Positions 44,336 to 52,081 of a DNA stretch of 64,000 bases are shown here, one piece after another. Under the pieces are notes generated by a model. It was not told where the DNA came from. It worked only from the letters and a program-made list of their open reading frames with translations, and made no database searches. This stretch comes from DASCNA01 sp036011305 (GTDB taxonomy: Bacteria > Verrucomicrobiota > Lentisphaeria > Victivallales > GWF2-38-69). The stretch spans positions 1 through 64,000 of the forward strand of contig DASCNA010000022.1 in assembly GCA_036011305.1 (NCBI GenBank). Reading direction: 5' to 3'. Positions within the stretch are counted from its first letter, which is position 1, and the number at the start of each line of letters is the position of its first letter. The position numbers and the translations under genes are program-made.

Positions 44336-45130
44336 ATGAATTTATTTGATACACATTTTCACTGGGACGGGGAAACAGATTACAGGCAGATCATTAAAGA
44401 GGCAAATGACAATTCAGTAAACTATTTTGTATGTATTGGAGCAGATTACAACAGCTCAGTGGACTCTGCCAAAATTGCTGAAAAAGTCGAGAACTGTTGG
44501 TTTACTGCAGGAGTTCATCCACATTATGCAGATGAATACAGAAAGAGTATTGGAAAATTCAGAAAATTTGCAGATCATGGAAAATTTGTTGCTGTTGGAG
44601 AAGTAGGATTAGATTATTTCTATGATAATTCTGACAGAAGAGCTCAAAGGATAGTTTTTGAAAAATTCTCTGAATTGGCATTAGAGTTGAACCAACCTCT
44701 GGTCGTGCATACAAGAGATAAAGATGATAGATTTTATGCTTATAGCGAAACACACAAAATATTAAGCGATTTTGCAGGCTCTGGGGGTAAATTTGTTGTT
44801 CACTGTTATACTGGTAATGCAAAGTGGCTTGATAGTTTCCTCAGCTTGGGTGCGTATATCGGTATTACCGGAATAGTTACATTTCCAAAAGCAGAAAATG
44901 TAAGAGAATTAATAAAAAACATTCCTGACAATAAACTTTTAATTGAAACTGATTCTCCTTATCTTTCACCTATTCCTTTTAGAGGTAAAACAAATTTTCC
45001 AAAACGTTTAGTAAATGTTGCAGAAAAGATAGCTGATATTAAAGGAATTAAGCTGGATAAATTAGCAGACGCGACAACAGAAAATGCTATGAGTTTTTAT
45101 AATTTAACTAAATTAAATACAACTAATTAA
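44336..45130 (+). CDS. tatD: TatD-family hydrolase (DNase)
   Basis: A 264-residue metal-dependent TIM-barrel hydrolase. Metal ligands occur in order: FDTHFHWD (H7, H9), VGEVGLDYFYD (Glu), VVHTRDK, VVHCYTG and ETDSPYLSP (Asp). Length matches TatD. Family members show 3'-5' exonuclease activity on DNA or act on D-aminoacyl-tRNA (DtdC-like), and the distinction cannot be made here. It leads a run of same-strand genes with cysQ 12 nt downstream. Confidence 0.92.
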   Translation: MNLFDTHFHWDGETDYRQIIKEANDNSVNYFVCIGADYNSSVDSAKIAEKVENCWFTAGVHPHYADEYRKSIGKFRKFADHGKFVAVGEVGLDYFYDNSDRRAQRIVFEKFSELALELNQPLVVHTRDKDDRFYAYSETHKILSDFAGSGGKFVVHCYTGNAKWLDSFLSLGAYIGITGIVTFPKAENVRELIKNIPDNKLLIETDSPYLSPIPFRGKTNFPKRLVNVAEKIADIKGIKLDKLADATTENAMSFYNLTKLNTTN

Positions 45131-45142
45131 CCATTGAAAATA

Positions 45143-45946
45143 ATGAATTTGGAAAACTTACTGTATAAAGCTGTGGAAGCATCACTGGAAGCCGGTGATG
45201 CCATAATGAGAATCTATTCTTCAGATAATTTTAATGAAAAACTAAAAGAAGATAATTCTCCCCTGACTCAAGCTGATATTAATTCTCATAATATTATTAA
45301 GGATTGTCTTTCTGATGATGGAATTATGATTCTAAGTGAAGAGGGGAAAAAAATACCTTTTGAAGAACGTGATAAATGGGATTTGTTTTGGTTAATTGAC
45401 CCTCTTGACGGGACAAAAGAGTTTTTGAAAAAAAATGGAGAATTTACTGTAAATATTGCATTAATTAAAAATCAAACTCCAGTAATGGGGGTGGTTTATG
45501 CTCCTGTATTAAAAAAACTATATTTCAGTATTATATATAATGGTGCTTTTTTAATTGAAAACGTAGATTATAAAACTGCTTTGAAAAAGAATTTATACGA
45601 TATGGGAATAAAATTGCCTGTAAAAAATTTACTTACAAAATATACCATAATCGCAAGCAGGTCTCATATGACCCAGGAAACGAAAGAATTCATTGATAAA
45701 AAGAAAACGCAACATGGTGAAATAGACTTAGTTTCAATTGGCAGCTCTTTGAAACTCTGCTTAGTAGCAGAGGGGAAAGCTAATATTTATCCAAGATTCG
45801 CACCTACAATGGAATGGGATACAGGTGCCGGGCATGCAATTGTAACAGGTGCCGGTGGAAAAGTTATTAATTGGAAAACCCAAAAAGAATTGATTTATAA
45901 TAAGAAAGAACTTTTAAATCCATGGTTTCTTGTCGGTATGGAATAG
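45143..45946 (+). CDS. cysQ: 3'(2'),5'-bisphosphate nucleotidase CysQ
   Basis: A phosphatase of about 267 residues in the inositol-monophosphatase superfamily, removing the 3' phosphate from PAP or PAPS. The metal-binding motifs are LSEEGK (Glu), WLIDPLDGTKEFL (Asp, Asp) and EWDTGAGHAIV (Asp) near the C-terminus. I use ATG 45143. A TTG three codons earlier is also open. It shares a transcription unit with tatD. No sulfate-assimilation genes are in the window, so it could act on PAP from other sulfur reactions or cofactor turnover. Confidence 0.9.
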   Translation: MNLENLLYKAVEASLEAGDAIMRIYSSDNFNEKLKEDNSPLTQADINSHNIIKDCLSDDGIMILSEEGKKIPFEERDKWDLFWLIDPLDGTKEFLKKNGEFTVNIALIKNQTPVMGVVYAPVLKKLYFSIIYNGAFLIENVDYKTALKKNLYDMGIKLPVKNLLTKYTIIASRSHMTQETKEFIDKKKTQHGEIDLVSIGSSLKLCLVAEGKANIYPRFAPTMEWDTGAGHAIVTGAGGKVINWKTQKELIYNKKELLNPWFLVGME

Positions 45947-45957
45947 TAAACATTAAT

Positions 45958-45979
45958 GCATAATTTTTATCAATTATGC
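45958..45979 (+). terminator. Weak terminator-like hairpin after cysQ
   Basis: A perfect 8-bp inverted repeat (GCATAATT / AATTATGC) with a 6-nt loop lies 12 nt after the cysQ stop. There is no clear T-run, so termination is uncertain. Confidence 0.4.
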
Positions 45980-46106
45980 CTTCATTATACAGAGGGTATT
46001 TAATTATTTATGATTAATGATAAATTACTATTTGCATATGATGAAAAAGTTTTTAGCCAGTAATTTAAAATAAAATTTTATTAATATAAATTTAGGGAAA
46101 ATAATA

Positions 46107-47117
46107 ATGTTAAACAGCTTGTTAGTTAATAAAGATGAAGCCTCAATATATGCAATTGACAGTGATGAAAGGTCATCTTGCATTGATCGATATATTGTTT
46201 CAACACCTGAAAGCCGCATGATCTGCAATGATCCATTTGTTGTAGGCAATCAATATACAAAATTGTTGAGAAAGGCATGTACTTCAGTTCTTACCAACTT
46301 AGCTAATATACAGAAGTTAAATATAAAAGAACAGGAAACTATTGTTTTTCATATATTAAGAGGCGGATTAAATTTTGGCTTAAGAGAGGCTCTGGCTGAT
46401 GCCTATGGCTGGAATTGCCATGGATCAGCATTTATCAGTGCTCAAAGAGCAAGAATAAGTAAAAATTCTGAAGATTGGCATATAACAGAAAGCCACTACA
46501 AAAAAGTTTATACTCCAAAAATTGCTACTGCAGTTTTTGGTGATGTAGTTGCTACCGGTACAAGCCTTAAACATGCAATAAATGAACTGGTTAAAGCTGT
46601 AAAAGAACAGGATTCACAGCTCAAATCACTCCTGTTTTTCACTATTGGAGGTAAAAAATCTGAAGAAATAATATGTGAAGCAGATAAGCTGTGCAGAGAT
46701 CTTTTTCCAGAATACCAAAAATCTTCAATTATATATTTTGAAGGTAGATTTGAGGTAGCTGATAAAGACACACCGCTATTTACTAAAATAACCGGCACTG
46801 ATTTAATTAGAAGATATTCATTAATGGCACCTGAGTTTGTAGAATCTCAATATGAGCAACCTTCTTACCCAATTGAAAGATGTACTATATATGATGCTGG
46901 TTCAAGAGCTTTTTGGCTGCCTGAATATATGGAAGATGTATTGGAATATTGTGGTAAAGTCAATCTTTTGGCAGAAAGCGGAATTAATTTTGAGAATGTA
47001 CTGACGAAAAGATTTCCTGATTTAGAAAGAGAAAGATTTGGAGATATTAATTTGAATGATCTCTCTAAAGAACAAATGAGAAAAGCAGAAACAATTTTGA
47101 ATAAATTTAATATTTGA
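46107..47117 (+). CDS. Phosphoribosyltransferase-fold protein
   Basis: A 336-residue protein with the type I PRTase PRPP-binding signature VFGDVVATGTSLKHAI (residues about 143-158) and an upstream ILRGGLNFGLREALAD that resembles the uracil-PRTase PPi-loop region. The remaining 130 C-terminal residues match no family I recognise. It is much longer than ordinary nucleobase PRTases (about 180-240). AGGGAAAA precedes the ATG. It lies 9 nt upstream of ligA, so the two are probably co-translated. The substrate (uracil, orotate, xanthine or something new) cannot be told. Confidence 0.7.
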   Translation: MLNSLLVNKDEASIYAIDSDERSSCIDRYIVSTPESRMICNDPFVVGNQYTKLLRKACTSVLTNLANIQKLNIKEQETIVFHILRGGLNFGLREALADAYGWNCHGSAFISAQRARISKNSEDWHITESHYKKVYTPKIATAVFGDVVATGTSLKHAINELVKAVKEQDSQLKSLLFFTIGGKKSEEIICEADKLCRDLFPEYQKSSIIYFEGRFEVADKDTPLFTKITGTDLIRRYSLMAPEFVESQYEQPSYPIERCTIYDAGSRAFWLPEYMEDVLEYCGKVNLLAESGINFENVLTKRFPDLERERFGDINLNDLSKEQMRKAETILNKFNI

Positions 47118-47126
47118 TTTTATACA

Positions 47127-49307
47127 ATGCAGTTTGATGAATTTAATAATATGACAGTAGAGCAGCTTGTTGCTGAAATAGAAAAGAATAATAAACTCTA
47201 TTGGGAAAATAATGCTCCTGCTATATCAGATGAGCAATACGATTTACTCCTCCAAAAGTTGGAAGAATTAGATCCTGATAATTCTGTTTTGGAAAAAGTT
47301 GGTTCTGTTAAAGTTGCCAGCATTGGAAAAGTTGTTCTTAGTCAGCCGATGATATCACTGGATAAAACTTACTTTTTTAAAGATGCACCTAAAGGAAAGA
47401 AAAGTCTTTTAACTTGGGCTGGTGAAAATGCTAGAAACAGTGATGAAACATATTTGATTCAACCTAAATATGATGGTATTTCAGCGAACTACTCTAATAA
47501 TATCCTAGCCACCAGAGGGCAGGGAACAGAGGATGAAAATGTAACAGATAAGGTGCCTTTAATAGAACTTGAAACATTAGATTATAAAGGTCCTCTTGAT
47601 CGTCCAGTAAGAGGTGAAATTATTATTCGAAATGATGACTTTAAAACAATATATTCCAAAGTTGTTAAAAATGACGGGAAACCATATAAAAATTCTAGAA
47701 ATGCTGTTGGCGGAATTATGGGATTAAAAGATATTTCATTAATTCAGCATCAAGGGGCTAAGTTAACACTTATTGACTATAATATGATTTCATATAGTGT
47801 TAAGTTTATAGAACTGGAAGAAAAATGGGCTGGTATTTTAGAAAAAATAGAATCCTTGCCTTATCCAATGGATGGTATTGTAATAAAATTATCTGATAGG
47901 AAATATGGTAAATCTTTGGGGATCACAGCTCATCATCCCAGAGATCAGATTGCATTTAAATTCAGCAGTGTAAGAAAGAAATCAGTTTTGCTTGATGTTG
48001 AATGGAGTTTTGGTAAAAATAATTTAACTCCGGTAGGCAAAATTGAACCAGTTGAAATTAGTGGCGTTACAATATCTAATGTTACTCTGCATAATATCAG
48101 TAATGTTGAGTCTAATGACTGGCAGATAGGAGATACTGTTGTAATAGAAAGAGCAGGCGATGTAATTCCTCATGTTGTTGATTCAGAACCAGGCAATAAT
48201 AGAAGATCTTTTATTATTGATAAATGCCCATCATGTAATAGCACATTGCAGAGGGAAAATAAAGAATTAAGATGTATTAACCCTCATTGCCTTGAAACAA
48301 ATTTACAGAAAATTTTAGCTGCTGTAAAAAATATTGGCATTGAAGAACTTGGCGAGCCTAACATTAGGAAGATGATGACAGAGCTGAAGGTGGAAAATCT
48401 TAAAAATATTTTTAACCTTTCAGTTACAGATATTTTAAAACTTGAAGGTTTTAAAGAAAAATCTGCATCAAATCTCTATAAAAATATTCAGTCGGCAAGA
48501 GAGACTACAGATTATCAATTAATTGCAGCTTTGAATATTGAAGGCATAGGCCAAACTGTAGCTGAAAAAATATTAAAAGATTACTCGTTGTATGAGTTAA
48601 GGCAAATGACTAAACTACAACTGAGCATAATACCTGAAATAGGAAATGAGCTTTCAGAAAAATTATATACGTCACTAATAGATGAATCAGCTACTATTGA
48701 TGATTTGTTGAGCGCTTTGAGAATAATAAATACCAAGATGAATGATATTCCTAATCAACTTATTTGTTTTGATTTTGTATCAAGTAAGCTTGCTAAACCC
48801 CTTAGATTTTACGAATCTTTACTAAAATTGCATCATTTTAATAGAATCAAAGCTATAAAAGTAGAAGATGTAATTTACCTGCCTGATAATCTGCAGGCAT
48901 TAGTAACAACAAAGAAACTAGACAGCAAAAGCAGTATTTTACTTAAAGCTAAAGAAATAGGTGCTGATGTGTTGTCGCCGGAAGCATGGTTGGCTTCATT
49001 ACCTGAAGTGACAGATGAACAGGAAAATGCTGAAGTAATTCAAACTGTCTGTTTTACAGGCAAAATGCCCGAAAAAAGATCGGTTTATGAAAAACTTGCT
49101 GAATTAAATGGTTTTAAACCTGTGGATACAGTAACAAAGAATTTGAAGTTGCTTGTAACTGCAGATGTAAACTCAACAAGTTCAAAGGTTAAAAAAGCTA
49201 AGAACCTAGGGATTGAAGTATTAGCATTGGAAGAATGGTTGAATATGAATAGAAATGAAGAGAAATCAATTATTAATGAAAAGAACAATTTTCTGCCTGG
49301 ATTCTGA
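47127..49307 (+). CDS. ligA: NAD+-dependent DNA ligase, divergent, with tandem BRCT
   Basis: A 726-residue NAD+-dependent ligase. Domain Ia (NAPAISDEQYDLLLQKL) precedes the adenylation domain with catalytic K114 in IQPKYDGISANY. Further motifs are GIVIK, the OB-fold VGKIEPVEISGVTISNVTLHN and IGDTVVIERAGDVIPHV, a four-Cys zinc finger (CPSCNSTL, CINPHC), HhH repeats, and a C-terminal BRCT (VCFTGKMPEKRSVYEKL). A second, weaker BRCT-like block precedes it (about 590-640). It is longer than usual (about 670), and the region before KYDG differs from typical LigA (SQPMISLDKTYFF). It could be the housekeeping ligase or a second one. Confidence 0.88.
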   Translation: MQFDEFNNMTVEQLVAEIEKNNKLYWENNAPAISDEQYDLLLQKLEELDPDNSVLEKVGSVKVASIGKVVLSQPMISLDKTYFFKDAPKGKKSLLTWAGENARNSDETYLIQPKYDGISANYSNNILATRGQGTEDENVTDKVPLIELETLDYKGPLDRPVRGEIIIRNDDFKTIYSKVVKNDGKPYKNSRNAVGGIMGLKDISLIQHQGAKLTLIDYNMISYSVKFIELEEKWAGILEKIESLPYPMDGIVIKLSDRKYGKSLGITAHHPRDQIAFKFSSVRKKSVLLDVEWSFGKNNLTPVGKIEPVEISGVTISNVTLHNISNVESNDWQIGDTVVIERAGDVIPHVVDSEPGNNRRSFIIDKCPSCNSTLQRENKELRCINPHCLETNLQKILAAVKNIGIEELGEPNIRKMMTELKVENLKNIFNLSVTDILKLEGFKEKSASNLYKNIQSARETTDYQLIAALNIEGIGQTVAEKILKDYSLYELRQMTKLQLSIIPEIGNELSEKLYTSLIDESATIDDLLSALRIINTKMNDIPNQLICFDFVSSKLAKPLRFYESLLKLHHFNRIKAIKVEDVIYLPDNLQALVTTKKLDSKSSILLKAKEIGADVLSPEAWLASLPEVTDEQENAEVIQTVCFTGKMPEKRSVYEKLAELNGFKPVDTVTKNLKLLVTADVNSTSSKVKKAKNLGIEVLALEEWLNMNRNEEKSIINEKNNFLPGF

Positions 49308-49342
49308 TCAACTAGAACCTGTGTTTTAAGATTATGAATAGG

Positions 49343-49804
49343 CTATTCGGTATCTCTTTCGCCTTTGAATTCATGCCTTTTTTTTAATTGTTTCCAGAAT
49401 TTGAAGTGGTTCAGTGAAAGAAGAAATATGGTTAGTATTGTTGCTGTTATGGGGACTAGAATCATATTAAATGCCACAGAAAGTCCAATAGCAGCAGTTA
49501 CCCATATTGTAGCTGCTGTAGTCAATCCTCTGGTAAATGTACTTGATTTGAAAATAACTCCACCGCCTATGAAACCAATTCCACTGACTATTTGCGCCGC
49601 AATTCGCGTTGGATCTGCAACGCTGTGATAAATAGAAGGACCGGAGGAATGTGTTGACAGTATTCCAAATAAACAAGCTCCTAAAGCTATTGCTGCATAA
49701 GTTCTGAGTCCGGCAGAACTCTTATGATATTCTCTTTCAAATCCAATTAAAGCTCCCAAAGCAAATGCCCCAATTATTTGCCTGACTAGAATTAATTCTG
49801 ACAT
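49343..49804 (-). CDS. MgtC/SapB-family membrane protein
   Basis: A 153-residue inner-membrane protein with about four transmembrane segments. Family motifs: IIGAFALGALIGFEREY, AGLRTYAAIALGACLFGI, and SGIGFIGGGVIFK followed by RGLTTAATIWVTAAIGLSV. I start at ATG 49804, which has GGAG 8 nt upstream. Twenty-four extra codons upstream are open but lie before that site. MgtC proteins modulate Mg2+ homeostasis or F-ATPase, and the MgtA pump of this window is 8 kb away. The C-terminal ACT-like domain of long MgtC proteins is absent. Confidence 0.9.
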   Translation of the reverse strand: MSELILVRQIIGAFALGALIGFEREYHKSSAGLRTYAAIALGACLFGILSTHSSGPSIYHSVADPTRIAAQIVSGIGFIGGGVIFKSSTFTRGLTTAATIWVTAAIGLSVAFNMILVPITATILTIFLLSLNHFKFWKQLKKRHEFKGERDTE

Positions 49805-50056
49805 ATTATGCTCCGGTAAAATATTAAAGACGTATATTTTATAGTAAAACTTCCCAATACGCTTTATAACATACAATTTTATTTTTTTCCAGCATCAGGA
49901 GATGATTTTAAAATTCAGTAAACTCTAAGATAAAGAAAACTGGAAGTTTAGAACTTGAGATATTAGGTTTGGAAGATTGATTGAGTTTGAAGAGTTAAAT
50001 AATGAAAATATAAGATTGATATAGAGAATAATTTTTTACCATAATGATTTATATTT

Positions 50057-50094
50057 AATGGTAAGTGGTTCTTGAGATACAATCACTTACCATT
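50057..50094 (-). terminator. Hairpin after pal
   Basis: An 11-bp perfect stem (AATGGTAAGTG / CACTTACCATT) with a 16-nt loop lies 7 nt after the pal stop on the minus strand. The following bases are AT-rich rather than a pure U-run. Confidence 0.6.
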
Positions 50095-50101
50095 GATATT
50101 T

Positions 50102-50677
50102 CTACATATTTGCTGGGATTAGGTTTGCACGCCTGTTTTTTAGCCATGCATTTTCGTTATGTCCTGGATCAGCAGGTTTTTCACTCCCGTAACTGATTGT
50201 CTGCATTCTGGTATCTGGAACTCCCAGTTTATTTAGATAATCTCTAACAGCCAAAGCTCTTTTCTCACCTAAACCAATATTATATTCAGCGCTGCCCCTT
50301 TCATCACAGTTTCCCTCAATAATAACTCCGATATTGCTGTGCTGTTTCAAATAGTCTGCTGTAGCTTCAAGTTTTGATATTTGTGAAGTGCCGATTGAAG
50401 ACTGATCAAATGCAAAGTAAACTGTGGGAAAAGTTTTACCAGGTATTGGAGACCATTGATGGCTTGGCCTGCCGGGTAGAGTTTCTGTTGCATTAGCATC
50501 CATTTCTGAAAGTAGATCTCCGCTGCCGAAGTTACTGCTACTTTGTATATCTCCGCCTCCGCCTGAGCCTGGCTCCATTGGTTTTTTATCTGGATTTTGG
50601 TCGAAAAGAGAACATGCAGTCATTAATGTGAATGAGAGACAGATAGCAGTGAGAATAAATGGCCTAATTAATTTCAT
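50102..50677 (-). CDS. pal: Peptidoglycan-associated lipoprotein (Pal/OmpA family)
   Basis: A 191-residue outer-membrane lipoprotein. The signal peptide ends in the lipobox LMTAC. A Gly/Ser/Pro-rich linker follows, then an OmpA-like peptidoglycan-binding domain with YFAFDQSSI, IEGNCDERGSAEYNIGLGEKRA and ISYGSEKPAD, matching Pal closely. It tethers the outer membrane to the cell wall with the Tol system. No tol genes are next to it. This gene is firm evidence of a diderm envelope. Confidence 0.93.
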   Translation of the reverse strand: MKLIRPFILTAICLSFTLMTACSLFDQNPDKKPMEPGSGGGGDIQSSSNFGSGDLLSEMDANATETLPGRPSHQWSPIPGKTFPTVYFAFDQSSIGTSQISKLEATADYLKQHSNIGVIIEGNCDERGSAEYNIGLGEKRALAVRDYLNKLGVPDTRMQTISYGSEKPADPGHNENAWLKNRRANLIPANM

Positions 50678-50939
50678 AAAAAAACTCCTTAAATAAGAAA
50701 ATAATTGTTAAAAGCAATTACAATAGAATTTGAGCATAATTCATATTAAACATTTTATTTTTAAATTTTCATTAATCCAGTATAAAAAAGTGTAAATATT
50801 TTTTTTTATTAATATTTAATTAACTTTTACAAAAAAATAGGATAATATTAGTAAAATTATCAAATTGCATTACTTTAAAATTTATATATAATATATAGGT
50901 ATTTTATTATAAACTAATTGTTACCAGGGAGTAGTTTAC

Positions 50940-51953
50940 ATGGCAGATATTGATTGGTCAAAGCTTTCATTTTCCTATATGCCTACAAAATGCCATTTAG
51001 AGTATAAATACTCTAACGGGAAATGGGGAAAAGGCGAAATAAAAACAGACCCTAATTTAACACTGAGTATTGCGGCCACCTGTCTTCATTACGGACAGGA
51101 AAGTTTTGAAGGCTTGAAAGCGTACTGCACAAAAGACGGTTCAGTTAAGGTTTTTCGTGATGTAGAGAATGCAAAAAGAATGGCAAAATCTGCAGATTAT
51201 CTTTGTATGCCTGAAATTTCAGAAGAGATGTATGCTGAAGCTGTAACTACTGTTGTGAAGGAAAATATTGAATATGTACCTCCGTATGGAACTGGTGGAT
51301 CTTTATATATTCGTCCACTATTGATCGGAACAGGGGCTGTGATTGGAGTTGCTCCAAGTACTGAATATATTTTTCTGGTACTTGTTACTCCGGTTGGACC
51401 ATATTATCCCCAGGGAATAAAGCCGGTTGATGCAATTATTTTAGATGAATACGATAGAGCCGCCCCGAGTGGTTCAGGATGTTATAAAGTAGGAGGTAAC
51501 TATGCTGCCGGTTTTTCACCTTATAAGATTGCTAAGAGCAAGGGATTTCCTGTGGTATTGTTTTTGGACTCGAAAGAACATAAATATATAGATGAATTTA
51601 CAACAAGTAACTTTATTGCAATCACAAAAGATGGTAAATATGTTACACCTTCTTCTAAAACTATTTTACCCAGTATAACTAATATGTCATTATTACAGTT
51701 GGCTGAAGCTGAAGGTTTAACTGCTGAGAGAAGGCCGATTGCTTTAGATGAAATTGATACTTTTGCTGAAATTGGAGCCTGTGGGACAGCTGTTGTTATA
51801 ACACCAATTGCTAATATAGTAAGAGGTGATAAAACGTATAAAGTCGGCGGTACTGAGTGTGGTCCTGTTTTAAAAAAGCTTTATGATAGGCTTACAGACA
51901 TTCAATACGGAAGATATAAAGATCAATTCAACTGGATGAGAACTATAGAATAA
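50940..51953 (+). CDS. ilvE: Branched-chain amino acid aminotransferase
   Basis: A 337-residue fold-type IV PLP enzyme that transaminates Val, Leu and Ile or their keto acids. The PLP lysine is K183 in CYKVGGNYAAG. LHYGQESFEGLKAY, RPLLIGTG, DEFTTSNFIAI and EIGACGTAVVITPI are typical of group II IlvE. CAGGGAG precedes the ATG. It is monocistronic. Confidence 0.95.
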   Translation: MADIDWSKLSFSYMPTKCHLEYKYSNGKWGKGEIKTDPNLTLSIAATCLHYGQESFEGLKAYCTKDGSVKVFRDVENAKRMAKSADYLCMPEISEEMYAEAVTTVVKENIEYVPPYGTGGSLYIRPLLIGTGAVIGVAPSTEYIFLVLVTPVGPYYPQGIKPVDAIILDEYDRAAPSGSGCYKVGGNYAAGFSPYKIAKSKGFPVVLFLDSKEHKYIDEFTTSNFIAITKDGKYVTPSSKTILPSITNMSLLQLAEAEGLTAERRPIALDEIDTFAEIGACGTAVVITPIANIVRGDKTYKVGGTECGPVLKKLYDRLTDIQYGRYKDQFNWMRTIE

Positions 51954-52081
51954 CTCTTTATCTTTTGAACCTAAAGGATGTTACTATATTAACAAATTCA
52001 GTTTATTCTTTGTATTAGGTTAAAATATTTTTTAGCTCAATGGATATATTTTTAATTAAAACAACGTTTTTATAAAAAAAT

